From Acorus gramineus (lineage: Eukaryota > Streptophyta > Magnoliopsida > Acorales > Acoraceae), in contig JAUJYN010000019.1 of the NCBI GenBank assembly GCA_030737835.1, forward strand, positions 1,200,433 through 1,264,432: a stretch of 64,000 nucleotides of DNA. Reading direction: 5' to 3'. The notes below the pieces were generated by a model. That model was given only the letters and a program-made list of their open reading frames with translations, made no database searches and had not been told where the DNA came from. The translations under genes were made by a program, and so were the position numbers. Positions within the stretch are counted from its first letter, which is position 1. Each line of letters starts with the position of its first letter. Below are positions 12,644 to 23,849 of the stretch, piece after piece.

Positions 12644-13675
12644 GTAAGCTTCTTTTCCCCGTTTTTCTTGTCTAGATGATTGCTAGGGGGGGGTTTTGTG
12701 TTTGGGGAGTGGTCGGCGGCAGTGGGGGTGGTCGGAGGGTGGTCGGAGGTGGTCAGAGGTGGTCGGCGGTCGTGGGAGAGGCGGTGGTGGCACTCGAGCA
12801 GGGGCTGGCCTGTTCCGGGCAGCAAGCAGCAGCGGCAGCGACCCAGGCAGCGCGCAGACCGGGCGCGCGCGGGCAGGCGCGCGTGCGTGCGCGGACGTGC
12901 GTACGCGCGGCGTGCGCGCGAGTGCGCGCGGGTCTGGTGCGGGGCTGCTCGGGCGGCTGTGCGCGGGGCTGTTCGTGCGGCTGAGTGCGAGGGGCTGATG
13001 GCGAGGCGTGCGCGAGGTGGTGGTCGCGCGGGTCCGGCGCGAGGGGGCTGGTCGAGCGGCGATGCGCACGGACTGGCGGTGCTAGGCGTGCGGGTGCAGT
13101 GCGTGCGCGAGGTGGTGGTCGAGGGCAGTGCGCGCGGAGGGCGCGGTGAGGCAGCCGTGAGGCGCGCGAGGCGCGGCGAAGCGGCAGTGGTGCGCGGAGG
13201 GCGCGGCGAAGCGGCAGTGGTGCGCGAAGGTGTGCGCGAGGCGCGTGGGGCAGGCGAGGTGTGCGCGAGGTGCTGGTCGAGCAGGGCAGTGCGCGCGAGG
13301 CGCGGCGAGGCGGCGGAGGTGCGCGCGGGGTGCGCGCGGGAAGGCGCTGCGCGCGGGGGCCGTGCGGGGTGCTCGCGGGTGCTCGCGGGGCGGCGCGAGG
13401 TGTTTGGGGCGCTCGGGCTACTGCTGCGGGGCGCAGTGGATGCGCGGAGCCCCGGGGGCGGTGCGGTGGCGTGTCCAGGCGGCGGGCAGAGGGTCCGGCG
13501 GAGCACGGGATGTGCGGGCTGAAGCGCGGCGGTGCACCCGGGCGGTCGGGGGCCGTGCGGGTGGTTGCCGAGGGTGTTGGGTGTTTGTTGTGGGTTTTGG
13601 GTGTTTAATTGTGTATGTTGTGTATTTTTGGGTAATTGTGGATTTATTCTAACCAGTTAATAACTTGTCTTGCAG
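12644..13675 (+). other. Intron-like segment in B solo LTR
   Basis: Donor CTTG|GTAAGC and acceptor TCTTGCAG|ATC; a TTCTAAC motif lies about 24 bases before the acceptor, close to the plant branch-point consensus. The 1032-bp segment is mostly GC-rich, G-biased on the plus strand. Confidence 0.45.
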
Positions 13676-14580
13676 ATCCCGACGGACGGTCGCGCGTCGA
13701 CCCGATTTCCGGTGAGTGGGACAACCCAACCCAGTGTGGGAGGCGCTACATGCTTTGGGAGTGTACCGTCCTCCCCTGGGGCTTATAGTTAGTATTAACT
13801 GCTTGATATAATCCATGTATGCATGATGTGTGTAGAATTGCATGCCACCCTAGATTTTTGTGATAGGGACTTGCACCCTTAGGATTGTGCATGAGCCGTG
13901 CATCCTGCCACCTCGCTATCATGCTAGGACAGCCCGACCTGTGCATGCGTCCTATTAGTTTGGTTTATTTAATTAAATGCAAACTGTATTAATAGATAGC
14001 ATGTTTAGGGAATATAAGGGGGGCCTTGCGAGGTTAACATTGAGACCCGGGTTAGGGTACTCCGTGTTCCTCGTTTGGTTGTCGGATGTCCTACATCGGG
14101 ACCTCAGGTTATCCTCCCAAGGTCTCTTTTTCCCATATTGGTCTTGTTTATTTTCCCCGCATCCTGGTTATGCGCGCTGGTGGAATTCTGAGGAATTCAA
14201 GACATTAGGATTGTAGAGATGTGCTGTCAGCGGATCCGAGTGGATCATATGCGATGGATAGGCTGTTCTGTTCCCTTCGTTGGATCCGTGTAGAGACTAC
14301 CTCGGCGTTAGACAGGTTGTCCCGTGCAGGGGCTCCCACTAGTAGGCGCCTCCTGATTTGGTGAAGGACTGCGCTGAACATGAGAGTGGCCAAACAACCA
14401 CGGAGTGAGGAGAGACTATCGGTGGACCAAGGGTAACCAACAGCCTAGTCAGTCCCAAGAGCCTAGGTCACCTGTTGAGAGGTGAGGGTGAGGGTATGGT
14501 GGGCCGGCGATGCGACGACCCACAGGATTATGTATGGATGATTATCAACCCGCTAAGTCCCAACATCCTAGGTCACCTGT

Positions 14581-14583
<3 letters not shown>

Positions 14584-14611
<28 letters not shown>

Positions 14612-14617
14612 ATGGGG
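14584..14617 (+). promoter_or_regulatory. G-quadruplex motif in B solo LTR
   Basis: Six runs of three or more G separated by three-base loops (TGA, last loop TAT). This is a textbook intramolecular quadruplex motif on the sense strand, in the U5 part of the LTR. Related GGGTGA tracts occur at the same place in most LTRs here. Confidence 0.8.
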
Positions 14618-16557
14618 TTCGGCGATGAACGAACCCCCGGATTGTGATACTATGCCACTTGTGGCTTATGAATTGCTTAAATGTGGTTAATATGAACTGT
14701 ATGCATGGGTTGTGCTATTCACTGAGCGTGTGGCTCACCCCTCGCATATTGTCTTTTCAGTGATCTCTGAGGGAGGAGCTTCCCGAGCCTCTGCACCGGC
14801 AGAGGGTAGCGCCGCGTCCCACGAGTTTTGAGGCCATCAGCACCCTTCTTTCTGTTGTACGTATATGTTCTGTGCTTGGGCACTTAGTTGGATTATGTTT
14901 GGGATTTTATTTGTGTATATATGGGCATGTTGGCTCTCACAGGACTTATGATTATGTATCGAGTCTGTAGTATGTTTTGACTACAGACTCAGTCTTTTAG
15001 CTTCCGCATTGGGTGTATATATTATGTCAGCCCTGCTTTACCTGTGTTGTCATTTCTAGTTGTTGTTTGTGGTATATTATTGAACTCTTGTTACTGATAT
15101 CATATATGTACACTTGCCGCGTCCCGGGGACGGCCGCCCTGGGGCGTGACACGCACGAACGCGCACGCACGCACGCACGCACCCCAGCACCCTCGGCCCA
15201 CTGCCGCGCGCCTGCCCGCGTGCCCAGACGCGCTGCCGCGCGTACGTGCACGCTCGCGCGCTCCCACGCGCACCGCCCGTCCAGCCCAGCGCATACCCGC
15301 GCGCATTGCGTCCCCCGCGCAGCACCCTGCTCGCACGCCCCAGTACGCGCACGCACGCGCGCACTGGTCCCCAGCCCCGTGCTCAGGCGCATGCCCAGGC
15401 GCACTGCTCCACGCGCGCGCACGCTCGCGCGCGCCTGCGTGCACTCGCGCGCACTCCCATGTGCACCCCCCGCTCGCGCCAGCACCCGCGCGCTCGCACG
15501 CATGCACCCGCGCGCGTCTGCGCGCCCGACTGCGCCTGCCAGCGCCCTCCTGCGCGCGCCTGCGCGCGCACGCGCGCAGACAACTCCCGATGCGCGCCCA
15601 GCCAACCCTAACCCCATTTTAACCCTTCCCAACCCCTCACACACACCCTAACACATCTACCCAACATGCATGACCCTCCCAACCAACCCTAAGCCGTAAA
15701 AATCAAGAAAAGAAGGGGAAAGGCTCATCTTTGGAGGGGAAATGAAAGGGGGAGGCTCGGGGCCCCTCGGTGCACCCGCGACCACCTCAACTGCCACCAC
15801 CACTACCACCACCTCCTCAGCCTCTCCTCAGCCTCCTTCATGGCTGAAAATCAGGGGGGGAAGGATCAAGGAAAGGGAGCTTGAGAGAGGAGGAGATCAA
15901 CAACAACAACAAAACCTACCATCACTTCCTCCTCCACCATCTCCTTCTCTTTGTGACATTTTCACAAACACCTAGGGGGGCTTTGAAAAGAGAGAAGAGA
16001 GGGCCAAGATGTGGGCGTGGAAGTGAGAGGGAGAGAGAGAGAGAGAGAAGATATTTTTGGTTGCACACATAAATATCTAAAGAGGGATGGGAAATGACCA
16101 TTTCATCCCTGACTTAGAAATTATGCGCATGCTTCACTGGAACAGCCATAACTTCCTCAATATAGCTCCGAATTGCACAATTCCAAGTCCGTTGGAAAGC
16201 TAAGAAGATTATCTACAACTTTCATGTTCATGCCAAGATCAACTAATCTCTCCACCTATTCCGAAATTAGAGCTAAACATAGAACAGGGCTGCTGCCAGA
16301 ATTTCCCTCCCCGGGGTATACTTGGAAAAATACCCATAACTTTTACTACAAGAATCCAGTTGACCTAATTCCACCTTTGTACGAAAGCTAACTCAAAACT
16401 GGACATATCATAATAAAATCATATTTAAACCTCTTCATCTTGGATTTTATCAAAATCAAATCGAAATACCAAATCAGGAATACATAACTTCTAGTAAAAA
16501 GTTATGTACCCAAATTTTCAATCAGAGTGCTCCAAATGACACAGGCACAACAGAGGG

Positions 16558-17433
16558 TGACCTTGTTTCCCAAGGTTGGCATACCCTCAGGCAAAGTTCG
16601 AGAAGCATCATCATCGCGTTGGAAAGCGCTAGTCCATGGAGATTCCTTAGTGGACGTGGGAGTGAGTTATCAGGGATTGTTGGGACTTGCTAATATCACA
16701 TTCGGGTCGCGATGCCGTCTAGGTGATCATTGACCGACTGACTAAGTCCGCGCTTCCCTCCCTAATCCGACTGGTTGAGTCTCTGGACGCCTTGACGTGG
16801 GTTGTTCGTCTTCATGGCACTCCGGTCGGCGCTATTTTCGGTTGAGGAGCGCCAGTTGGAGGGGCCACAAGTTAGTTGTCTGACCTTGCGGTGGCCAGGT
16901 TGGTTCATGTGTGCATCTTCACTTCCCAGAACCGACAGAAGGGCTACGCAGGTCATCGTCGCCAAGAGCTTACCTTTGGGTTTGGCGACCATGTTTTCGT
17001 GAAGGTGTCCCAGTTTAAGGGCATCCTCCATTTCGACGTTCGGGGCAAGCTGAGTTGGCTCTTTAATGGGACCGTTTCTCGTCATTGAGTGGATTGGGGA
17101 AGTGGCTTGTCATGTAGCCTTTCTCCCACAGCTGGCTCATGCCCACGACGTGGTCCTTGTTTCATGGCTGTGGCGTTATGTCCACGATCCTGCTCAGTCA
17201 TTCTGTTCAACTGTCTCATCCTCGAGCTGGATTTGTCATTCGTGGAGCAGTAGATCGAGGTCAAGGACTAGCGTGAGAAGAGGCTCCACTCTAAGACCGT
17301 TCCTTTGATTAGAGTGTGTTGGTAGCGCCAGTCCGGTGCAAAGACCACTTGGGAGCAAAAGGTCTATGCGAGATACTTGCTATATTCGGTCTTCCCTTTT
17401 GGGTTTCCTTAAATTTCGAGGACTAAATTTCCT
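16558..17433 (+). pseudogene. Integrase and chromodomain remnant of family A
   Basis: From about 16620 the sequence follows the integrase core of the complete B element, including the block encoding [15 protein letters not shown] (here with stops and changes near 16715). After the HGTPV block it jumps to the C-terminal part equivalent to ERQLEGP, so much of the catalytic core is missing. The polypeptide tail matches the chromodomain region (SFVEQ, REKRL, WE blocks near 17240-17360) with several in-frame stops. It belongs to the interior of the forward A element and ends just before the polypurine tract. Confidence 0.75.
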
Positions 17434-17446
17434 AAGGGGGAAAGAA
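17434..17446 (+). other. Polypurine tract of forward A element
   Basis: AAGGGGGAAAGAA immediately precedes the 3' LTR start TGTTATGCC. The equivalent tracts in the B elements read AAGGGGGGAAGAA. Confidence 0.85.
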
Positions 17447-17936
17447 TGTTATGCCTGTGTCATTTGGAGCGCTCTGATTAAAAATTTGGCTACATAATTT
17501 TTCTCCTAGAAGTTATGAAAATATTTTCGATTTTGGTATTTGGATTTGATTTTGTTAAAATCCAAGATGAAGAGGTTTAAATATGATTTTATTATGAGAT
17601 GCTCAGTTTTGAGTTAGCTTTCGTACAAAAGTGGAATTAAATCAACTGGATTCATGTAGTAAAAGTTATGGGTATTTTTCCAAGTATACCCCGGGGATGA
17701 AAAAATTCTGGCAGCAGCCCTGTTCTATGTTTAGCTCTAATTTCGGAATAGCTGGAGGGATTATTTGATCTTGGCATAAACATGAAAGTTGTAGATAATC
17801 TTCTTGGCTTTCCAACGGACTTTGAATTGTGCAATTCGGAGCTATACTAAGGAAGTTATGGCTGTTCTAGTGAAGCATGTGCAGAATTTCTAGTCAAGGG
17901 ATAAATTGGTCATTGTACCCCTCTTTTAGATATTTA
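17447..17936 (+). repeat. 3' LTR of forward A element, first 490 bases
   Basis: Matches 4565-5050 closely and stops at GATATTTA where a reverse A LTR starts at 17937. The rest of this 3' LTR is not found in the window. Confidence 0.85.
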
Positions 17937-19502
17937 TGTCACGCCCCAGGCGTCCCCGAGACGTGGCTATAATAAAATATCAGCTATCAATACCTGAGGT
18001 CAATAAACACTCCAACAACAATACACAAGGCGGCAAAGCGAAGATAATGATAACTGACTGAAAAGTAGAAGCATAATATATAAGCAATGTCTGTAAATCA
18101 AAAACATTATTACAGACTCGAATACATAATCACTGCCCAGTGAGAGCCAAGTCTAGACCAAAGAAAATACAACCTGTGCCACATGCACAATTTACAATAC
18201 ATACATGACTCTAGGACTGCTGACAGCCTCGCACTCGCCACCCGTTGGAAGAACGCTCCACGCCCATAAGACCACGCCACAGGGAAAGTCCAACTCCAAG
18301 CCCAACACTGCTCCTGAAAAGAAACAGTAAGCGAGGGGTGAGCTACAAGCCAGTGAGTGGCTGGAAACCAATCACCATACAACAGTTCAATACTCAAACA
18401 ATTTTCTCTCAAGGAAAACATGGGTGGAAACCCATGGATAACAGGGTCACGCGGCGGCGCGACCAACCTCACCCTCACCCTCACTCCCGGAGGGAGACTC
18501 TTGGGACTTTTGGGGAGAGACCATACCGTCGGTCGAAGAGACCCGGAATTACTAGTCTACACAACACTACTGGATCATCTACGTCGAGATAACTGACCTA
18601 CGATGTCTTTCAACATCGATACACAACTGAACCCAACAACTATGGGAACGGACGAACAATGAATGGGTCATGCGGCGATGTGTCTTCACCTCATTCTTAC
18701 CCTCACTCCCGGAGGGAGACTCTTGGGACTTTTGGAAGAGACTTAGACTACTCTACACCCTTGGTCCACCGGTAGCCCTTTCCCCCGCGTAGCCTCTACC
18801 TGGTATACTCCCACAATCAGTACGCTTCCAAACGCGTCGGTGGTACCTACGGACGGGAGCCCTCTGTCAGGACAGCTGTAATCGCCGGGGAGTCCCTACA
18901 TCGGATCCAATGAAGGGGAGAACGAACCCACGCTCGCAACATCATTCGTTAACCCTCTCCTGGGTAGCCTCTACCTGGTATACTCCCACGATCAGTAAGC
19001 TCCCGAATGCATCGGTGGTACCTACGGGTGGGAGCCCTCTGTCAGGACAGCTACACTCGGGCCCCCTCAACACACCTGTTATATATGTGTCACTTTTAAC
19101 CTTCTGGTCACCATTGGAACATTCTGGCAGTTTTTTGATTTTTTTCGTTTTTCGATAGGAACCGCTAAAATCTTAGACTGTTAGCTATCGTCCTGAGTTT
19201 GAGGACTCCGATTGAAAATCTAACTGCATATTACGTGTCCTGGTGACATTCCAAGCAACTCGCGAATGTTTCATCGAATTCTGGTAACGTCTCAGAATTT
19301 TGCAGTTCCGGGGCGTATCCGGGTTTTGACCGAGCGAGAAGTCATTGGGAGAGTTGACTTGGTCAAAGTGGGCCCATGACTTGGTCAACCCCTTTTGTTT
19401 TTTTGTGTGGTTGGGTTGACCCAAGTCAAATCTCACTTAATCCTCTCTAATGCTAGCTTAAACCCTAATTAACCTAGCTTATCCTAATCTAACTGGGGGG
19501 AT

Positions 19503-19512
19503 TATATATAAG
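19503..19512 (+). promoter_or_regulatory. TATA box of B solo LTR
   Basis: TATATATAAG followed within 60 bases by a CT-rich leader, the same layout as at 12319. Confidence 0.6.
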
Positions 19513-19837
19513 TGAATCTAAAATATCTCCCCCACTATACATCATCTTCCCCACTTGATTTTCTCTCTCCCCCTCTCTCTTTTTCTTGATTTTGACCTAG
19601 CTAGAGGAGTTAAAATCAAAAGCACAAAGAAGAGAAAGGTTAGATCTCATCCCGATCTATCCACTGGTGGTCTCGAATTCGAGTTCCCACAAGTATTGCC
19701 TCTCTCTCACCCTCTTTTCTCCCCTGATTTCAGCTGGTTTTGGGGCTGAGGGAGGTCTTGGTGGTGGAGGTCCTTGGAGAAGTGTTTCGGTGCGCGGAGA
19801 GCAACTGAACTCCCCTTCCCTTCCTTTCCTTCCTTGG

Positions 19838-20754
19838 GTAAGGCTTTCTTCCCTTCCTTTCTTGTTTAGATGCTTGTTAGGAGGATGTTTTTGAGTTAGG
19901 GTGGCCGTTGGTGGCGGTCGAAGGTGGTTAGAGGCCATTGGTGGCCGGTGAGAGGTGGTAGGGTGACTCAGGCAGGGTGGTGGGCTGTCCCGGGTAAGCT
20001 GGCAGGCAGACAGGTTGGGCGCTGTCGGGCGCAGGCAGGGCAGCGTGGGTGTGCGCGAGGGCGTGCGCACGGGCGTGGGCGCGGGTGGAGCTCGATTCAG
20101 GCGCATGCGGGCAGCGGCGCGCGTAGGCAGGCAGGCGCAGGTGGGTGAGCTGCGGGCGGGCTCGCTGGGCGCGTGCAGTCAGGCGCGCTAGGCGCAGTGC
20201 GCGCGTGCGGAGCGCTGCACAGGGGCGCGTGGACGAGCGGGTGGTGTGCGGGTGCTGCGCAGGGGGCGTAGTGCGCGCAGGGCGAGCAGTCGGTGCGAGC
20301 GGGAGTGTGAGCGGGCGCTGCGCTAGGGCGCAGTGCGGGCGGGTGCGCGTGCGCGGCGCTGCGCTGGGGCGCAGTGCGCGCAGGTGCACCCGGGGCTGGT
20401 CGAGCGGGTGGTACGAGCGGGTGATGCGAGCGGGTGGGGCGTGCGGGTGTGCCCGCGGGTTGCTGCACTGGGACGCAGTGGGCGCGCGGTGCGCCCGGGA
20501 CGCTCGGCGGGGTGTCCGGGCGTGCGGGCTGGGCTCGGCCGTGTGACTGGGCGCGCGGGCTGGGGCGCAGCTGTGCGCCTGGGTCAGGTGGGCGTGCGTA
20601 CGGCTGCCCGGGGGTTCGGGAGTGAGTCGGGGTGCTCGGGCTCGCGTGCGTACAGGCCGTATGTACGCTTGTCCGAGTGTTGTGTATTTTTAATGTATTT
20701 TTTTTTTATTTATTTGTGTATTTTACTCACCGAATTGATTACCCTATTTTGCAG
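19838..20754 (+). other. Intron-like segment in B solo LTR
   Basis: Donor TTGG|GTAAGG and acceptor ATTTTGCAG|ATC with TTACTCACC about 30 bases upstream; 917 bp, GC-rich. Confidence 0.42.
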
Positions 20755-21107
20755 ATCTTGACGGACGGTCGCGCGACGACCCGGTCTTTTGTGAGTGGGA
20801 CAATCCAACCCAGTAGGGAGGCGTTATACGCACTTGGGCGTGTACCGTCCTCCCCTGGGGCACCATGGATTTATATTAACTTGTTGTAATGTGTAATCCA
20901 TGCAAGCATGATAAAAACGTAGTATGCATGTCACCCTAGACTTTGTATGTTAGGGACTTGCACCCTTATGATATGTGTAAGAGCCATGCATCCTGTCACC
21001 CTGTTCTCATGCTAGGAAGCATCGGCCTATGCATGTGTCCTACTAGTTTAACTTATAAATTTTAAATGCGAACTTTAGTATTTCAGCATGCCTTGTATAA
21101 TATTATA

Positions 21108-21227
21108 GGGAGGGGCCTTGCTAGGTCAACACTGAGACCCGGGCTAGGGTGCTCCAAGTTCCTTGTTCGGTTGTCGGGATGTCCTATATCGGGACCTCAT
21201 GCTGCCCTCCCAAGGTTTCTTTTCTCA
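21108..21227 (+). mobile_element. MITE-like 120-bp module with 11-bp flanking repeats
   Basis: The module is flanked by a perfect 11-base direct repeat ATAATATTATA (21097-21107 and 21228-21238). Its ends form an imperfect inverted repeat: the left end contains CCTTGCTAGGTCAACA and the reverse complement of the right end contains CCTTGGGAGGGCAGCAT. The LTRs at 39448 and 46875 have a single copy of the flank and no module, which looks like an empty site. About eleven other copies occur in the window. No coding capacity. Confidence 0.6.
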
Positions 21228-23060
21228 ATAATATTATAACCCTTGTTAATAATTATTATTATATATGTTCCCCGCATCTTGGTTATGCGCCCTGGAGGAA
21301 TTCTGAAGAATTCATGGCATTAAAGTTGTTATGATGTGTTGTCTGCGGATCCAAGTGGATCATATGCGATGGATAGGCTGTTTTGTTCCCTTCGTTGGAT
21401 CCGTGTAGAGACTACTCCGGCATTGGAAAGGCTGTCCCGTGCAGGGGATCCCATCAGTAGGCACCTCCTAATTTGGGACGGACTGTGCTGAATGTGGGGG
21501 TGGCCAAACGGCCTACGGAGTGGGGAGAGACTATCGGTGGACCAAGGGTCACCATCAGCCTAGTCAGTCCCAATATCCTATGTCACCATATTGAGGGGTG
21601 GGGGGGAGGGTGTAGTGGGTTGGCGATAGCAACCCACTGGATTTGTGTAGTCAGTCCCAATATCCTATGTCACCATATTGAGGGGTGAGGGTGAGGGTGA
21701 GGGTGTGGTGGGTCGGTGATGTAGCGACCCACAGGATTGTGTAGTTCCAGCCACTTTGAGGCATGAATAAAGTGATTGTGGTTAATAATATTGGTGGTTA
21801 ATACATCTGTGATGCATGGGTTGTGTTGTTCACTGAGCGTGTGGCTCACCCCTCGCATAATATTTTTCTCCAGTGTCATCTGAGTCGGATCTGGAGGAGG
21901 AGCTCCCCGAGGGACTTCATCAGTAGCGGAGTAGCGCCACGTCCCGCGAGTATTAGAGGCTATCAGCATCCCTTTTGATTGTATGTATTATATTCCGTGC
22001 TTGGGCACGCGTTTGTGTATTATTTGGATGTCTTTGTATATATTGGCTCTCACAGGACAATTGATTATGTATCGAGTCTTTAATATATTTTTGGATTACA
22101 GACTCAGTCTTTTAGCTTCCGCTATTGGTGTATATATCATGTCAGCCCTGCTTTTATCTGTGTTGTAATTTTAGCTGTTGTTAGGGTATGTTATTGATCT
22201 CCTGTATAGACGGATATCATATATACACTTTCCGCGTCCCGGGGACGGCCACCCTGGGGCGTTACAACACCGCTCTACACCCTTTGTTATATATGTGTCA
22301 CTTTTTAGCCTTCTGGTAACCATTGGGACATTCTGGCAGTTTTTCAACTTCTTCATTTTTTCGATCGGAACTGCTAAAATTTCAGACTTTTAGCTATCAC
22401 CCTAAGTTTGAGGGCTCCGATTGGAAATCTAACTGCATATTATGTGTCCTGGTGCCATTCCAAGCCACTCACAAAAATTTCATCGAATTCCAGTAACGTT
22501 TCAGAATTTAACAATTCTGAATCGTATCCGGGTTTTGACCGAGCGGAAAGTCATTGGGAGACTTGACTTGGTCAAAGTTGACCTTTGACTTGGTCAATTG
22601 ATTTTGGATTTTAGTGTGGTTGGGTTGACTAGGGTCAAACCTCACTTAAGTGCACCTAAACCTAGCCTAAACCTAATTAGGGCTAACCTAAGTATGGGTG
22701 TGAGTGTGTGTGGTGTGGGTGTGAGCATAAATAAATCCCACGACTACAAACAGCCCCTCCTATTCATCATCTTCTCCAAAATTTCTCTCTCTCCCTCTCT
22801 TTAATCCCCCCTTTTGACCTAGTTCAAGTGGTGGAAATCAAAAACCCTAAGAAGAGAAAAGATAGGTATTGTCCCGATCTATCTTCCGGTGGTCTCGGAT
22901 TCGAATTCCCACATGTGTGACCCCTTCTCATACCCTCTTTTCTCCTCTGTTTCAGCCCCTCTTTGGCTGAGTTGGAGATCTCGGTGGTGGTAGTATTGGA
23001 GGTGGTGTTTCGGTGCGCGAAGAGCACCCGATCTTCCTCCCCTTCCTTTCCTCTCCTTGG

Positions 23061-23813
23061 GTGAGTTTCCTTTCCTTCCTTTCTTGTTTAGATGCTTGAT
23101 TAGGAGGTGTTTTTGGGTATGTATGGCTTTCATGGTGGTTTTGGGTGGCTGTTGGTGGCGGTTGGTGGCTGTTGGTGGCCATTGGTGGCCGTCGGGGAGG
23201 TGGTAGGGTTGTCTCGGGTAGGCTGGCAGCGCAGGCAGGCGGGCTGGCAGGCAGGGCAGGCAGAGCAGGCTAGCAGGGCACGCGCGCGTGCGGGTGGAGC
23301 AGGAGTGTGCGGGTGCTGCACGCTGGGCGCCGTGCGGGGGCGTGCGTGCGGGGAGCTGCGCAGAGGCGCAGTGCGTGCTGTGCGCGCGGGGCAGCGTGCG
23401 GGAGCTGCGCGCAGGGGACCGTGCGGGGGCATGCGCGTGGAGCGCTGCGTAGAGGTGCAGTGCGTGCTGTGCATGCGCGGGGTGCTGCGCTGGGGCGCAG
23501 GGCGTGCGGGTGTGCGCGCGAGTTGCTGCGCTGGGGCGCAGTGAACGCGCGGTGCACCCGGGGGCTCGGCAGCGTGTCCGGGCATGTGGGCAGGGGCTCG
23601 GCAGTGCGTCTGGGCGCGCGGGCTGGGGCGCGGCTGTGCGCCTGGGTCGGGTGGCCGTGCGTACGGCTGCCCGGGGGTTCGGGAGTGAGTCGGGGTGCTC
23701 GGACTCGCTTGCGTACGGGCCGTATGTACGCTTGTCCGAGTGTTGGGTATTTTAGTGTATTTTTGTATGTATTTGTGTATTTTACTCACCGAGTTGATTA
23801 CCCTGTCTTGCAG
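23061..23813 (+). other. Intron-like segment in 5' LTR of mosaic B element
   Basis: Donor TTGG|GTGAGT, acceptor GTCTTGCAG|ATC, TTACTCACC about 27 bases before the acceptor; 753 bp. Confidence 0.45.
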
Positions 23814-23849
23814 ATCTTGACAGACGGTCGCGCGACGACCCGGTTATTG
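23814..23849 (+). other. Putative 36-nt micro-exon in B LTR
   Basis: It lies between acceptor TTGCAG|ATC and a second consensus donor G|GTGAGTGGG. Equivalent segments of 35-39 nt occur in A and B LTRs. The next conserved acceptor is TTTTTCTCCAG at 24946. The splicing model is inferred. Confidence 0.35.

Larger units (their letters stand above)
12055..15151 (+). mobile_element. Family-B solo LTR
   Basis: Starts TGTTATATATGTGTCAC and ends GGGGCGTGACA; 3097 bp. The flanks TGCAC (12050-12054) and CGCAC (15152-15156) differ by one C/T, as expected from decay of a methylated CpG in the target-site duplication. It is inserted in the GC-rich core of the reverse A LTR. It carries a TATA box, an intron-like segment, the dispersed module (14019-14130) and a strong G-quadruplex motif. 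Confidence 0.88.
9898..16552 (-). mobile_element. Family-A solo LTR, reverse, with a nested B solo LTR
   Basis: The plus strand begins TGTCACGCCCCAGGG and ends CAGGCACAACA, the two ends of an A LTR in reverse. Removing the nested B LTR and one target copy leaves about 3.55 kb, a normal A length. The flanks GTGGG (9893-9897) and GAGGG (16553-16557) match at four of five bases, consistent with an aged target-site duplication. No internal region is attached, so this is a solo LTR left by LTR-LTR recombination. Confidence 0.8.
4565..17936 (+). mobile_element. Forward family-A retrotransposon, interrupted and right-truncated
   Basis: Parts in order: 5' LTR 4565-8353, primer site 8359-8370, internal DNA 8354-9897 and 16558-17446, polypurine tract 17434-17446, and the first 490 bases of the 3' LTR (17447-17936). 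A reverse A solo LTR (9898-16552) splits the interior, and another reverse A LTR (from 17937) cuts the 3' LTR. Without insertions the interior is about 2.4 kb of degenerate gag-pol, against LTRs of about 3.8 kb. That proportion fits a large non-autonomous derivative. The left flank is ACATG; the right target-site copy is lost. Confidence 0.85.
19077..22266 (+). mobile_element. Family-B solo LTR
   Basis: Starts TGTTATATATGTGTCAC and ends GGGGCGTTACA; 3190 bp. A perfect five-base target-site duplication ACACC flanks it (19072-19076 and 22267-22271). It has a TATATATAAG promoter box at about 19503, an intron-like segment, and the best-preserved copy of the dispersed module (21108-21227). Confidence 0.93.
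17937..22284 (-). mobile_element. Family-A LTR, reverse, partial, with nested B solo LTR
   Basis: It begins TGTCACGCCCCAGG (a few bases of GGCGGCC are missing) and runs to 19076, then resumes after the nested B LTR at 22272 for 13 bases (GCTCTACACCCTT) before the B element at 22285. The expected continuation, GGTCCACCGGTAGCCC as at 18760, does not appear after that element, so the right part of this A LTR has been deleted. Confidence 0.8.

Noticed and set aside
12487..13522. Long open frames on both strands in GC-rich LTR cores (also 1240-2188, 5395-5887, 15013-15651, 19928-20546, 23130-23927, 28836-29680, 40116-40713, 47535-48248, 60345-60922)
   Set aside because: Several frames are open on both strands at once, the products are low-complexity Arg/Ala/Gly/Pro or His/Thr/Pro, and copies do not conserve any frame. 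Open because stop codons are rare in GC-rich DNA.
16762..17264. Minus-strand frames of 60-107 codons
   Set aside because: They are antisense to the integrase/chromodomain remnant of the A element and show no homology of their own.
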